Part shown: positions 18,731-28,460 of the stretch, piece after piece
Layout of the letters: each line of letters starts with the position of its first letter
How positions within the stretch are numbered: position 1 is the stretch's first letter
Notes under the pieces: generated by a model
What the model was told of the DNA's origin: nothing
Seen by the model: the letters and a program-made list of their open reading frames with translations, nothing else
Databases searched by the model: none
Origin: Enhygromyxa salina
GTDB taxonomy: Bacteria; Myxococcota_A; Polyangia; Nannocystales; Nannocystaceae
Reading direction: 5' to 3'
DNA length: 64,000 nt
NCBI RefSeq assembly: GCF_002994615.1
Contig: NZ_PVNK01000081.1
Location: forward strand, 1 to 64,000
Program-made: the position numbers and the translations under genes

Positions 18731-20947
18731 ATGCGGACTGTCTTAGGGCGTGGGGGTGTGAGCGCCTCGACCGCCAACTCCGGACCTGCTCTCGGGCCTC
18801 GCTTGCCCTCCCCAGGCGGCGTCGTCGGGCTGTGCACGCTCGCGATCGCCCTCGGCGGCTGCGGTCGCTCCGACACGGTCCTCTACGTCGACACCGACAA
18901 CGAGGGCACGAGCTTCAGCTACGAAGACACGGCCGAGACCACCGACACCGAGACCGACACCGAGACGAGCGGCGAGTGCAGCGACGGCTTCGTCGATCCG
19001 GGCGAAGACTGCGACGACGGCAACACCAGCAACGCCGACGCCTGCACCAACGAGTGCCTGTTCAACTTCTGCGGCGACGGCTACGTCTACGAGGGCGTCG
19101 AGGAGTGCGACCCGGGCGAGGGCAACATCGGGCCCAACCAGGCCTGCGTGCCCGGCTGCATGATCAACGTGTGCGGCGACGGCTTCACCGGGCCCGGCGA
19201 GGCCTGCGACGACGGCAACCCCTTCGACGGCGACGGCTGCAACAGCGACTGCACCACGGGCCACTGCGGCAACGGGATCGTCGATCCCGGCGAGGACTGC
19301 GACGACCAAAACAGCGACAACACCGACGCCTGCCTCAACACCTGCGTGGCGGCCAGCTGCGGCGACGGCTACGAGCGCGCCGGGCTCGAAGAGTGTGACG
19401 ACGGCGCGTTCAACGGCGCCGACGCCGACTGCACCCCGGTCTGCTCGACCAACGTGTGCGGCGACGGCTACCAGCACGCGCTCGACGAGGCCTGCGACCC
19501 CGGGGCCGAGAACATCGGCCCGGGCATGGCCTGCCTCAACGGCTGCGTGCTCAACGGCTGCGGCGACGGCGACCAGGGCCCGGACGAGATCTGCGACGAC
19601 GGCAACGCCGACAACACCGACGACTGCACCGAGCTGTGCGAGCCCGCGACCTGCGGCGACGGCTTCGTGTGGGCCGGCAACGAGGACTGCGACGATCAGA
19701 ACCAAGACGACGACGACGCCTGCCACAACGACTGCTCGCGGACCGAGATCGTCAACGTCGCGGTCGGCGGCAACCACACCTGCGCGCTGTTCGACCACGG
19801 CAAGCTGGTCTGCTGGGGCAACGGCGACGACGGGCGCACGGGCTACGCGACCGAGGAAAACCTCGGCGACGACGAGCTCGCGGGCAGCTTGGGCTTCGTC
19901 GACGTCGGCGGGCCGATCACCTCGGTCGTCGGGGGCATCTCCCACACCTGCGTCAGCTACGCGGGCGGCGAGGTCCGCTGCTGGGGCCGGCCGACCGACG
20001 GCCAGCTCGGCTACGGCAACGTCGTCACGATCGGCGACGACGAGGTCCCGTCGAGCGCGGGCTTCGTCGACCTCGGGGCGCCCGCGACCTTGCTCGCGTC
20101 CGACGGCGGGGCCTTCCACAGCTGCGCCCTGCTCAACAACGGCAACGTGGTCTGCTGGGGCCGCGAGGCCGAGGGCCGGCTCGGCTACGCGCTCGGGGGC
20201 CTGAACGAGGACGTCGGCGACGACGAGACCCCGGCCGAGCACGTCGCGACCTTCGGCCCGGTCATGGTCGGCGGCAACGTCACCGACCTCGTGCTCGGCT
20301 TCTCACACACCTGCGCGCTGCTCGACGACGGCACGGTCCGCTGCTGGGGCGAGGCCGACAACGGCCAGCTCGGCTACGGCAACGCCAACGACATCGGCGA
20401 CGACGAGACCCCGGCCAGCGCCGGTCCGGTCCCGATCGGGGGCACGGTCACCCAGCTGGCCAGCGGGTGGTTCCACAACTGCGCGCTGCTCGACACCAGC
20501 GAGGTCAAGTGCTGGGGCAAGGGCAACGAGGGCCGGCTCGGCTACGGCAACGTGGCCTGGGTCGGCCTGATCAACACACCCGACGCGGTCGGCTTCGTCG
20601 AGGTCGGCGGCACGCCGACCAAGCTCGCCGCCGGCTCCGCCCACACCTGCGCGCTGCTCGACGACGGCACGATCCGCTGCTGGGGCTGGGGCGCGCGCGG
20701 CCAGCTCGGCTACGGCAACGCGACCAACATCGGCGACAACGAGCCCGCTGGCAGCGGCGGCCCCGTGGAGATCGGCGGGCTCGCGGTCGACATCGCCGCC
20801 GACGGCAACCACACCTGCGCGACCCGAGCCGACGGCCGGATCGTGTGCTGGGGCGACGGCGGCGAGGGTCGGCTCGGCTACGGCAACCAGGACTTCATCG
20901 GCGACGACGAATTCCCCGCCGCCGCGGGCCCCGTGCCGCTATTTTAG
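18731..20947 (+). CDS. Lipoprotein with DUF4215-type Cys-rich repeats and RCC1-like propeller
   Basis: 738 residues. Signal with lipobox ALGGC, then a TETDTE linker. Residues about 85-335 are eight or nine Cys-rich repeats of the pattern CGDG...GEECDDGN...DxCxxxC, as in the DUF4215/myxobacterial Cys-rich family. The rest is about seven RCC1-like blades, each with HTCALxDGxVxCWGxxxxGQLGYGN. Both repeat types are common in secreted proteins of myxobacteria and suit extracellular binding. ATG 18731 is preferred over GTG 18716. Its TAG stop is also the first element of the tandem repeat array that follows. Confidence 0.85.
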   Translation: MRTVLGRGGVSASTANSGPALGPRLPSPGGVVGLCTLAIALGGCGRSDTVLYVDTDNEGTSFSYEDTAETTDTETDTETSGECSDGFVDPGEDCDDGNTSNADACTNECLFNFCGDGYVYEGVEECDPGEGNIGPNQACVPGCMINVCGDGFTGPGEACDDGNPFDGDGCNSDCTTGHCGNGIVDPGEDCDDQNSDNTDACLNTCVAASCGDGYERAGLEECDDGAFNGADADCTPVCSTNVCGDGYQHALDEACDPGAENIGPGMACLNGCVLNGCGDGDQGPDEICDDGNADNTDDCTELCEPATCGDGFVWAGNEDCDDQNQDDDDACHNDCSRTEIVNVAVGGNHTCALFDHGKLVCWGNGDDGRTGYATEENLGDDELAGSLGFVDVGGPITSVVGGISHTCVSYAGGEVRCWGRPTDGQLGYGNVVTIGDDEVPSSAGFVDLGAPATLLASDGGAFHSCALLNNGNVVCWGREAEGRLGYALGGLNEDVGDDETPAEHVATFGPVMVGGNVTDLVLGFSHTCALLDDGTVRCWGEADNGQLGYGNANDIGDDETPASAGPVPIGGTVTQLASGWFHNCALLDTSEVKCWGKGNEGRLGYGNVAWVGLINTPDAVGFVEVGGTPTKLAAGSAHTCALLDDGTIRCWGWGARGQLGYGNATNIGDNEPAGSGGPVEIGGLAVDIAADGNHTCATRADGRIVCWGDGGEGRLGYGNQDFIGDDEFPAAAGPVPLF

Positions 20948-21363
20948 ACCCCCCTGGCCGCTTGTGCACTTTGCCACGCACGGCCGCAAGCGGCCGGTCG
21001 CTCGTTCCTCGCTCGGTGGGCTCTCATGTGCCCTGCAACGGCATGCGTGGCCCCCTAAAGGGGGCTGGTTTAGACCCCCTGGCCGCTTGTGCACTTTGCC
21101 ACGCACGGGGCTGGTTTAGACCCCCCTGGCCGCTTGTGCACTTTGCCACGCACGGCCGCAAGCGGCCGGTCGCTCGTTCCTCGCTCGGTGGGCTCTCATG
21201 TGCCCTGCGACGGCATGCGTGGCCGGCTGGTTTAGACGCCCCTGGCCGCTCGTGCACTTTGCCACGCACGGCCGCCAGTGGCCGGTCGCTCGTTCCTCGC
21301 TCGGTGGGCCCTCATGTGCTCTGCAACGGCATGCGGGGCCCTTACAAGGGGGCTTGGGCCTGG
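20942..21363 (+). repeat. Tandem repeat array A, TTTTAGACCCCC units
   Basis: Four units, one truncated, begin at about 20942, 21069, 21115 and 21231. Each runs TTTAGACCCCC, GTGCACTTTGCCACGCAC, a GGCCGC..GCGGCC hairpin, CGCTCGGTGGGC, GGCATGCGTGGCCC and a CCCCCTAAAGGGGG-type hairpin. Spacings are not multiples of three and all frames look arbitrary, so it is non-coding. It fills the gap between the RCC1 lipoprotein and the O-antigen-ligase-like gene. Array B at 60784-61384 is the same family in the opposite orientation. Confidence 0.85.
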
Positions 21364-21385
21364 CCATGGTATCGGGTAGCGGGCC

Positions 21386-22591
21386 ATGGCTGAGGGGAAG
21401 CTGATCCGGGACGGGTTCGACGCCACCGTCGTGGTGCTCATGGCGCTCGGGGCGGTCGTGTTCATCGAGCCGGCGCCCTTCGATCTGCTGATCATCTTGT
21501 TGTTGCCGGTCGCGCTGCTGCTGCGACGGCTGGCGATCCCGAGCTACGGCGGGTTCGCGCTCGTGGTCGTCACGCTGTTTTTGTTGGCCAACGTCGTGTC
21601 GCTGATCCCGGCCCGCGAGATCGACGTCGCGCTGCGCTTTGGCGCGATCACGGTCTATCTCGTCGTGGCCTGGGTGTTCACGCTCGGGGTCGCGGGCAAG
21701 CAAGGCGAGCGGGGCACGCGGCTCGTGATGTTCGGCTGGACCTGGGGCGCGGTCATGACGACGGCGGTCGCGATCGCCTCCTACTTTGGCCTCCTGCCCT
21801 TCGCCGAGCAGCTCGCCTACCAGGGTCGGCTCAACGCGCTGTTCAAGGACGCCAACGTGCTCGGGGCCTACCTGGTCGCGCCCGCGGTGTGGTCGGCCTC
21901 GCGCCTGGTGTCGCTCGAACGCGGCAGCCGCCTCCCGTGGGCGCTGGCGCTGGTCGTGTGCGGGCTCGGGATCTTGCTGAGCTACTCGCGCGGCGCCTGG
22001 ATCAGCCTGTCCGTCGCAATGTTGGTGTTCTTCGGCCTGCGCATGGTCGGCTACGGGTCGCGCCGCTCGCGGCTCATGACGCTGCTCGCGGTCCCGGTCG
22101 CCGCGGTCCTGCTCGCGGTCGCGCTCGATCGCATGGTCGAGATCGGCGTGGTCCAGGACATGCTCGAGCAGCGCTTTGGCCCCCAAGCCTACGACGTCGA
22201 TCGCTTCGCGACGCAGGCCGAGGCGATCGAGGTCGCGGCCCAGCGACCCTTCGGGATCGGGCCGGGCCAGTCCGAGCGAACCTTCACCCGCGCCGCGCAC
22301 AACACCTACATCCGCGGCTTCGTCGAAAATGGCTACGTCGGCGGGCTGGCGCTGGCCGGGTTGATGCTCTCGTCGCTGGCCGTCGCGCTGTGGGTCGCGC
22401 TCAGCTCACGCGAGCCCCGCCGACAGGTCGCGATGGCGGTCGTCGCCGCCTCGCTGATGGCCGTGTGCATCGAGTCTGTGGTCATCGACACGGTCCACTG
22501 GCGGCACATGTGGATCCTGGCCGCGCTGGCGTGGACGCCCGCGCTGCGCCCACGCGCTCAGACGGACGCGCTCAGTCGCGCTCGAAGCTGA
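21386..22591 (+). CDS. O-antigen ligase/Wzy-family membrane protein
   Basis: 401 residues with ten or more predicted membrane helices. The centre has LSYSRGAWISL, and a large periplasmic loop follows with RPFGIGPGQSERTF and AAHNTYIRGFVENGYVGG, the H-N-x-Y/W signature of the Wzy_C (O-antigen ligase/polymerase) family. It would join or polymerise glycan chains at the outer face of the inner membrane. It is convergent with the next gene and overlaps its end by 20 bases. A second, larger member of the same superfamily lies on the opposite strand at 23326-25683. Confidence 0.82.
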   Translation: MAEGKLIRDGFDATVVVLMALGAVVFIEPAPFDLLIILLLPVALLLRRLAIPSYGGFALVVVTLFLLANVVSLIPAREIDVALRFGAITVYLVVAWVFTLGVAGKQGERGTRLVMFGWTWGAVMTTAVAIASYFGLLPFAEQLAYQGRLNALFKDANVLGAYLVAPAVWSASRLVSLERGSRLPWALALVVCGLGILLSYSRGAWISLSVAMLVFFGLRMVGYGSRRSRLMTLLAVPVAAVLLAVALDRMVEIGVVQDMLEQRFGPQAYDVDRFATQAEAIEVAAQRPFGIGPGQSERTFTRAAHNTYIRGFVENGYVGGLALAGLMLSSLAVALWVALSSREPRRQVAMAVVAASLMAVCIESVVIDTVHWRHMWILAALAWTPALRPRAQTDALSRARS

Positions 22592-23198
22592 GGTCGCGGA
22601 TCCAGTCGGCGAGGATCTCGGCCTCGCGGGGGGTCAAGTCCGCCGGCAACGAAACCTTGACGCGCAGGTCCCTGCGCAGCACGTGACTGTGCTCGATCAT
22701 CCACTCGGCGCCCGAGCCGGGCGCCCGAACCTCGCGGTCCTGCCGGGGCGGGGCTTCGTTGGCTGAGGCCTCGGACACCAGCCCCACGCCGAGATCCAGC
22801 GCAGGCTGAGTCGAGACCATCTCCGGCGCCCCACTCGCTGCCCCACTCGCTGCTTCGTCGAGCTCAGGCGCATCGTCGAGACCGGCGGGCTGACCTGGGC
22901 CTAGGCCCTGGCCCGCGTCTCGCTCGACGACTCGAGCGGCGAGCTCGGCCGGCGCGACGGTCCACTCGAGCCGACTGGGGTGGCCCTTGCGACCGACCTT
23001 GAACTCGCCGCAGCCGGCCTCGTCGAGGCTCCGCAGCAGCGCGATCGCGTCGCGCCGGCCCACGTCGCCATCACCAGTGAGCTCGTCGACCGTCGTTCGA
23101 CCCTCGTCCACACCGCGCTCGAGGATCGAGTCGAACAGCGCGCGAGCGCCCGGTTGGGAGCGATAGAGTTCGAGCAGTGCGTCGTCGTTCGTAGACAT
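22572..23198 (-). CDS. Hypothetical protein with possible winged-helix N-terminus
   Basis: 208 residues from ATG 23198 (MSTNDDALLELYRS). Residues 1-80 are helical with a strand pair: RTTVDELTGDGDVGRRDAIALLRSLDEAGCGEF reads like a winged-helix DNA-binding domain. A low-complexity Ala/Glu/Pro linker follows. The last 40 residues (RRDLRVKVSLPADLTPREAE, then LADWIRDLSF) form a compact piece seen in several myxobacterial regulators. Gene overlaps the end of the convergent ligase gene by 20 bases. Regulatory role is an inference. Confidence 0.6.
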   Translation of the reverse strand: MSTNDDALLELYRSQPGARALFDSILERGVDEGRTTVDELTGDGDVGRRDAIALLRSLDEAGCGEFKVGRKGHPSRLEWTVAPAELAARVVERDAGQGLGPGQPAGLDDAPELDEAASGAASGAPEMVSTQPALDLGVGLVSEASANEAPPRQDREVRAPGSGAEWMIEHSHVLRRDLRVKVSLPADLTPREAEILADWIRDLSFERD

Positions 23199-23325
23199 CT
23201 TGACGTGGACGGGAGCTCCCGCCGCGGCAGACCCTAGCCCGAGCGACATCGCCGGAACTAGTGTGCGGAGCCATGCGCGCAGGTGCGGCCCAAAACGGGA
23301 CGCTTATGCTCACATTGCCAGCCGC

Positions 23326-25683
23326 TCATGGATCGCTTTCGCCCCTCGCGTTGCGAACACGCTCGGCGAGCGCTCGCCGACGGCGGCGCTCCGCTGGTTT
23401 GGCTCGGCGCGCGAGCAGACCATCGATGAGCTCCTCGGCCCGGCTCAGCGAGGCCTCGTCGGCGAGGCGCAAGAGCCCGAGGATCAGCAGCTCGTCGATC
23501 ACCGCGGGATCCTTGATGCGGCTGTTGAGCCGCGCTTGCTCGAGCTCGGCCACGGCGGCCTCGGTCTGGGCCCGTGTCTGGTGCTTGAAGCGAGCGTTGG
23601 CGCGAAGTCGATGGGCGGCCTCCTCGTTGGGCTGCAGCTGCACGAGCAGGCGCGCGTGGTGCAGCGCGAGCCCGGGGTTGTCGGCGTCGAGGGCGAGCTG
23701 GGCCTGGATGCGCAGGGGCTCGGGGTCCTCGGGGTGCGTGCGCGCGCGGGCGCTTGCGAGGGCGCGGGCGTGGGCCGGGGACCGTCGCGCGATCGCGCGG
23801 GCGAGCGGCGTCCAGGCCTCGCTGCTGTCGGGCGCGATGGTCGCGAGCTGCTCGGGCGCGGGAACGCCCGCGATCAGCCAGTCGACCAGCTCCTCGGACA
23901 CCGGCTCGCGCATGGTCTCGAGCCCGCGCTTGATGTGCTCGATCGAGGCGAGGGGCGAGCCGAGCTCGGCGGCCGCCGTGGCCGCGAGCAGGTGCGCGTC
24001 GAGGTTGGCCGGCCGCAGCCGCGCCGCGACCTCGGCTCGGTCCAGGGTCTCGTCCCAGTCACCGCGCTCGGCGGCCTCGCGGGCCGCGGCCAGGTGCAAG
24101 AAGGCGTCGAGCGGGGTCTGGCGCAGCGCGGGCTCGACCGCGAGCTGACCATCGAGGACCGCGCGATCTCGGGGACGCCGCTGCGACCAACTCCCGGGGA
24201 TCGACGTGAGCGCCACGGCCAAGCCCACGACCATCGCCACGAGCGTGGCGATCAAGACCCGGCGGTGCGACCACGTGCGGCCCTTGGCCGACACCCCGAG
24301 CGCGCCCGCGAGCGCCACGGCCGCGGCCGAGACCCCGAGGAAATCGAGGGAGAAGTCGACGCAGCTGTGGATCCCGAGGGCCAGGAGACCACACAGCCCG
24401 AGTCGACGGGCGAGGCCCTCGTTGGCCCGAAAGCTCCGCCACCACCACCAGCACAGGCCCAAAACCACGACGCCACCGGGCACCGGACCCCACTCGACCA
24501 GGAACGCGATCGGCGTCGACTCGAGGTGCGTGAACAGGATCGCCCCGGGCCTACGGTCGACGAGGGGAAAGAGATCCACGAAGGTCCCGCGCCCGGTCCC
24601 GAGCACCGGTGACGAGGGGATCAGGGCCAGGCCCTCGCGCGCGACACGAAATTTATCGGCGAAGCTCGCCGGGTCGCGGAGGGTGCTGAGCTGGTCCCAG
24701 GCGCCCTGGCTCGCGGCCAGCCCGAGCATGCCGAGCACGATCACCGCCAGGCCCACACGACGGCGGCGGCCGTGGCTGGGCTCGTTGCCCGCGGTCTTGG
24801 GCTGGCGCAGGCCGAGCGCGAGCGCGAGCGGAGCGACGATGACCAGGCTCGCGAGCGCCCCGCGAGACATCGACAGGACCAGGGCCGTGGTCTGGATCGC
24901 GATGGCGCCCGCGGCCAGGTAGGCGCGGTCGGCCAGGCGCTCGCTGGCTTGGCGACCCCGAGCCTCTCGGGACCGGGCGTGAAGATCGACGCCCACGGAC
25001 GCGGCGGCGAACACCCCGACGAGCAGGAGGCCCGACTGATGGTTGGGGTTGACGAAGCTGGTCAGGAGCGGCGAGCCCAGCGCCTGTCCGAGCCCGAACA
25101 GCTCCTGGCGCGGCACGTAGACCCCGTAGATCGCCTCGGCCCCGATCAGCTTCTGGCTCAGCCCGACGAGCGCGACGAGGGTCCCGGCCAGGCTCACGTA
25201 GGCCGCGACCAGCCGCCAGCTCAGCTGGGCGGCGGCGACGAACAGGCCGGTCAGCGCGAGCAGGCGCGCGAACTCGAGCCCGGTCTGGCCCGGGTGGACC
25301 GAGAGCCGATTCCACGGGCCGAGCCCGGTGCCGTCGAGGATCTCCGCGACCGTGCTCGACAGCCCGGGCGCGAGCGCGCGCAGCAGCGCCGGGGGCAGCG
25401 GCATCCACTGGATGAAGGTCAGACCGGCCGCGAGCAGGCCCAGCCACCACAGAGCCGGGACGCGCAGCGGCGAGTCACTCCGCAGGCATCGCCGCACGAG
25501 CAGGCCGGCGACGACGAGCACGAACGCGGGCACGACCCAGGGCTTGACCCCGCCGAGCCACAGCGGAGGCCCGGCGACGGCGAGCAGCAGCAGCGCGCGG
25601 GACCACGGCAGCCGCCCGACGCCCATCGAGCGCGACGTTGATCCGGGGTGATCCTCGTCGGGAACGCTTCGCCGCTCGCGCAC
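23326..25683 (-). CDS. O-antigen-ligase-like membrane protein with TPR-like C-terminus
   Basis: 785 residues from GTG 25683; ATG 25626 (MGVGRLPW) is an alternative. The first 480 residues have about twelve membrane helices with the Wzy_C hallmarks: SFVNPNHQSGLLLVG, LSMSRGALASL, SPVLGTGRGTF, FTHLESTPIAFLVEWG. The last 300 residues are Ala-rich helix pairs (AAREAAERGDWDETLDRAEVA and following) like TPR repeats, facing the periplasm or cytoplasm. Such fusions are known among bacterial O-antigen ligase-like proteins. Probably handles export or ligation of a polysaccharide, with the TPR part as a docking platform. Confidence 0.8.
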   Translation of the reverse strand: MRERRSVPDEDHPGSTSRSMGVGRLPWSRALLLLAVAGPPLWLGGVKPWVVPAFVLVVAGLLVRRCLRSDSPLRVPALWWLGLLAAGLTFIQWMPLPPALLRALAPGLSSTVAEILDGTGLGPWNRLSVHPGQTGLEFARLLALTGLFVAAAQLSWRLVAAYVSLAGTLVALVGLSQKLIGAEAIYGVYVPRQELFGLGQALGSPLLTSFVNPNHQSGLLLVGVFAAASVGVDLHARSREARGRQASERLADRAYLAAGAIAIQTTALVLSMSRGALASLVIVAPLALALGLRQPKTAGNEPSHGRRRRVGLAVIVLGMLGLAASQGAWDQLSTLRDPASFADKFRVAREGLALIPSSPVLGTGRGTFVDLFPLVDRRPGAILFTHLESTPIAFLVEWGPVPGGVVVLGLCWWWWRSFRANEGLARRLGLCGLLALGIHSCVDFSLDFLGVSAAAVALAGALGVSAKGRTWSHRRVLIATLVAMVVGLAVALTSIPGSWSQRRPRDRAVLDGQLAVEPALRQTPLDAFLHLAAAREAAERGDWDETLDRAEVAARLRPANLDAHLLAATAAAELGSPLASIEHIKRGLETMREPVSEELVDWLIAGVPAPEQLATIAPDSSEAWTPLARAIARRSPAHARALASARARTHPEDPEPLRIQAQLALDADNPGLALHHARLLVQLQPNEEAAHRLRANARFKHQTRAQTEAAVAELEQARLNSRIKDPAVIDELLILGLLRLADEASLSRAEELIDGLLARRAKPAERRRRRALAERVRNARGESDP

Positions 25684-25698
25684 GGGGTCATGGTAGCG

Positions 25699-26058
25699 CT
25701 AGCGCAGCAGCGGGTGCTCGAACAAGCCGTCGAGCCCGCCTAGGTCCCCGCGGCTGCCGAGCCGCAGGCCCTGCGCGCGGGCGCGCTCGAGCGCGGGGAA
25801 GCTGTCGTCGTAGAGTCGGATCTTGGCCATGCCCTCGGCGACGAGGCGCTCGAAGTAGGCGGGCCCGCCCCCGCGGCGCGGCTCAAAGTGAGCGTGGAGA
25901 TCCGTGACCGACGGGAACTCTGCCGTCAGCGCCAGGCGTCGCGCGTGTCGCCACTTCCAAGGCGGCAGCGTCACGACGAGCTCACGGTAGGCCTTGGGGC
26001 CGGGCCCCCGGGTGACCAGGGTGCCGAAGAGATCGAAGACGAGCCCGCGAATCGGCAC
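25699..26058 (-). pseudogene. Truncated HAD-superfamily hydrolase
   Basis: 119 residues; an active family member has about 200-230. The start LVFDLFGTLVT matches HAD motif I, but the second Asp of DxDxT is replaced by Phe. The cap region follows (SVTDLHAHFEPRRGGGPAYF), then LYDDSFPALERARAQGLRLGSRGDL, where motif II should begin; the frame then ends with LFEHPLLR. Motifs III and IV are missing. Most likely a gene cut by a deletion, although a cap-only protein cannot be ruled out. Confidence 0.55.
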
Positions 26059-26131
26059 AAGACCTGCCTAGCGAGGCGCACCGCAAGTCGCGGCTACGGA
26101 TCCGGCGCCGCCCGAGTTACCCTGTGCGCTG

Positions 26132-26494
26132 ATGTCTGCCGACAAGCAGGTTCTCGAGTCTCTCGCCTTCCTCTACCTGACCTTCGGGCACAGCACCGAC
26201 GGCCAACTGGCCGCCGACGAGATGCGGCTGCTCGCCGCCAAGCTGCGCGAGTGGGCCCCCGACACGGAGCTCGGCGACATCGGTGAGCTCCTCCGCAGCA
26301 CCGTCGCCAGCTACAAGGCCGCCGACGACAAGCTCGGCGAGGCCCGCAAGATCACCACCGGGCTCAAGGGCACCCTCGACGACGAGCAGCTCCGGAAGGT
26401 GCTCACCGACCTCGAGAGCATCGCCGAAGCCGACGGCAAGGTCGTCGATGAAGAGAAGGCCTTCATCGAAGAGACCCGCGCCGGCTGGTTTTGA
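26132..26494 (+). CDS. TerB-family protein
   Basis: 120 residues, all helical. SLAFLYLTFGHSTDGQLAADEM and LESIAEADGKVVDEEKAFIEE hold the two acidic turns (D-G-x-x-x-x-E and D-G-K-V-x-x-E-E) typical of TerB/DjlA-like domains, which bind metal or protein partners and are linked to tellurite resistance and stress. No other ter genes are near, so the role is open. Confidence 0.65.
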   Translation: MSADKQVLESLAFLYLTFGHSTDGQLAADEMRLLAAKLREWAPDTELGDIGELLRSTVASYKAADDKLGEARKITTGLKGTLDDEQLRKVLTDLESIAEADGKVVDEEKAFIEETRAGWF

Positions 26495-26524
26495 CCCCCG
26501 CAGGCGGCCGCCTAGGCGGGGCGC

Positions 26525-28321
26525 CTAGGCGGGGCTCACGACGGCGGCGACGATCTCGGGGGCGACCTCGTACTGCTCGAGGAAAGCCTTGCGCTCCCGC
26601 TTCATGCGCGCGACCCAGTCGTTGTACTCGTCCATGCGCCCGGCCTTCTCGAAGAAGCGGCGCGGCTGGAGGATCTCGGCGGGCACGCGCTCGATCAGCG
26701 CCGCGTTGGCGGGCGCGTCGACGTCGACGACCTCGTAGCCAAAGTCGGGATCCACGGTCCACACGACGCCGTGACCGAGCATCGCCTCGAGCATGGCCGA
26801 GGAGTGGCGGATCTTGACCTTGAGCGCGACGCCCTGCTCGACGCCCTCGGCGTCACCGCCGACGTAGCCCGTGTTCATCAGCCACATCGTGGTCTTCTCG
26901 AAGGTCGCGGCGAGCTCCGAGAAGCGCGCGGCCTGGAGGCTGTGGGCGAGCGGGAAGAAGGGCTGGGTGAAGGGCGAGCGGGTCTTGCCGCGCTCCTTGC
27001 CGGCCGCCGAGGTCTTGCTGGTCTCGCCGAGCATCAGGTAGCCCGCGGCCTGCTCGGGGCTGGCGAAGCGCACGAGCCCGGGGGTCGCGGCGTCGGGGCC
27101 CTCGTCGCGGTTGAGGATCCCGAGCGAGTGGAGGGGCTCGAGCTCTTCGAGCACCGCGGCGTCCTCGATCGAGCTCATCGGGATGATCGAGCGGCCGTTC
27201 TCGGTCCACATCACGAAGTCCCAGCCGTCCTTGGGGATGCCCTCGACGACGAGCTCGTCGAGCTCGACCTCGCCCGCGATGTAGCGATCGACGTTCTCGG
27301 CCGGGGCCCCGGTGCCGATCAGGGTGTCGCGGAGGCGGCGGACGTCGGCGGGTGAGAGCGCGCGCTTGGAGAACTCGGGCTTGCCCTCGGCGTCGAGGTA
27401 GACGTTCTCGATCCAGGCCTCGGGCGAGATCGTGCCGCGGTAGATGACGGGCTCGGTGGCCTCGGCCAGGCCCCAGGTCTTGGCGAAGCAGCCGTTCTCG
27501 GTCACCGAGATCTCGCCGCCGGGCCACAGGGTGATCATGTCGTCCTGGACCGGCTTGGTCGCGTCGCCCTGCTTCGAGAAGGTCGTGGTCGTCTTGCCCG
27601 TGCCCGAGAGCCCGAGGATGCCCATCGTCACGCGGCCGCCGCCGTCGACGATCTCCTTGGCCCCCGCGTGCATGACGAGGCCGCCGTTGCGATACTGGAA
27701 CTCGGCCAGCATCCGCAGCGCGCCCTTCTTGCTCTCGCCGAAGTAGTCGGCGCCCATGATGTAGGTGACGTAGTTGTCGAGGTCGACGACGATCGCCTGG
27801 TTGCCGGGCACGCAGGCGATGTCCTCGATGTTGAAGTCGGGCGTGTAGACCAGGCGAAAGGCCGGCTCGAACTCACGCGTGGCCGCGTCTGAACCCTCGA
27901 CGCGCTCGCGCGGGAACGAGAGGATCTGCTGCATCGCCGCGATGTTGGCGCCCTCGACCGTGTAGCACCACTGGACCGGGACCGCGTGCGGGCCCACGCC
28001 GACGTAGCCTTCGATCAGGATCAGCTTGTTCTTCTCGCGCACGTACGCAGCCTGGGCGTCGATCAGCTCCTGGGCCTGCTCGAGACCGATCGTGTTGTGC
28101 GAGTACGCCTCGGGCTTGCCCGCGCGGTCGATGACGTAGGTGTACTTCGCCATCCGAGCCTTGTTGCGCGCGATCTTGTTGATGCTGCCGTAGACAGTCT
28201 CGACGCAGTGGGGCGTGTGCGCGAGGGCGAGCTGGCGCAGGTCGGCCTGGCTTGGGTTGGCCAGGATCTCGACGTTGAAGGGAAGGGCTGGCTGCTTGGG
28301 GAGCTCGAGTCGGCGCGTCAT
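26525..28321 (-). CDS. pckA: Phosphoenolpyruvate carboxykinase (ATP)
   Basis: 598 residues, slightly longer than the usual 530-550. Converts oxaloacetate and ATP to phosphoenolpyruvate, CO2 and ADP at the start of gluconeogenesis, in the cytoplasm. Signature parts: YRNGGLVMHAGAKEIVDGGG, P-loop GLSGTGKTTTTF, DDMITLWPGGEISVTENGCFAK (metal site), YRGTISPEAWIENVYLD, and FTQPFFPLAHSLQAARFSE. ATG 28321 starts MTRRLELPKQPALPF; the frame is open further upstream only as a shadow of the glyoxalase-like gene. It stands alone with 139 bases to the next gene on the same strand. Confidence 0.93.
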   Translation of the reverse strand: MTRRLELPKQPALPFNVEILANPSQADLRQLALAHTPHCVETVYGSINKIARNKARMAKYTYVIDRAGKPEAYSHNTIGLEQAQELIDAQAAYVREKNKLILIEGYVGVGPHAVPVQWCYTVEGANIAAMQQILSFPRERVEGSDAATREFEPAFRLVYTPDFNIEDIACVPGNQAIVVDLDNYVTYIMGADYFGESKKGALRMLAEFQYRNGGLVMHAGAKEIVDGGGRVTMGILGLSGTGKTTTTFSKQGDATKPVQDDMITLWPGGEISVTENGCFAKTWGLAEATEPVIYRGTISPEAWIENVYLDAEGKPEFSKRALSPADVRRLRDTLIGTGAPAENVDRYIAGEVELDELVVEGIPKDGWDFVMWTENGRSIIPMSSIEDAAVLEELEPLHSLGILNRDEGPDAATPGLVRFASPEQAAGYLMLGETSKTSAAGKERGKTRSPFTQPFFPLAHSLQAARFSELAATFEKTTMWLMNTGYVGGDAEGVEQGVALKVKIRHSSAMLEAMLGHGVVWTVDPDFGYEVVDVDAPANAALIERVPAEILQPRRFFEKAGRMDEYNDWVARMKRERKAFLEQYEVAPEIVAAVVSPA

Positions 28322-28460
28322 TTTTAATCGTCTCCAGGACTCGGGAGCGAGGATGCGCGCTTCGATAGCACTTTGAACGAGGGCGATCCACCGGCCGGCG
28401 AGAGCAGTCGTTGCGCGCGCCGAGATCGCCCCCGTGGCCGCGCTCACGAGGTGGCAGCCC

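Noticed and set aside
21024..21495. Short proteins translated from repeat array A
   Set aside because: Unit lengths are not multiples of three and any frame is open by chance; no start signals or domains.
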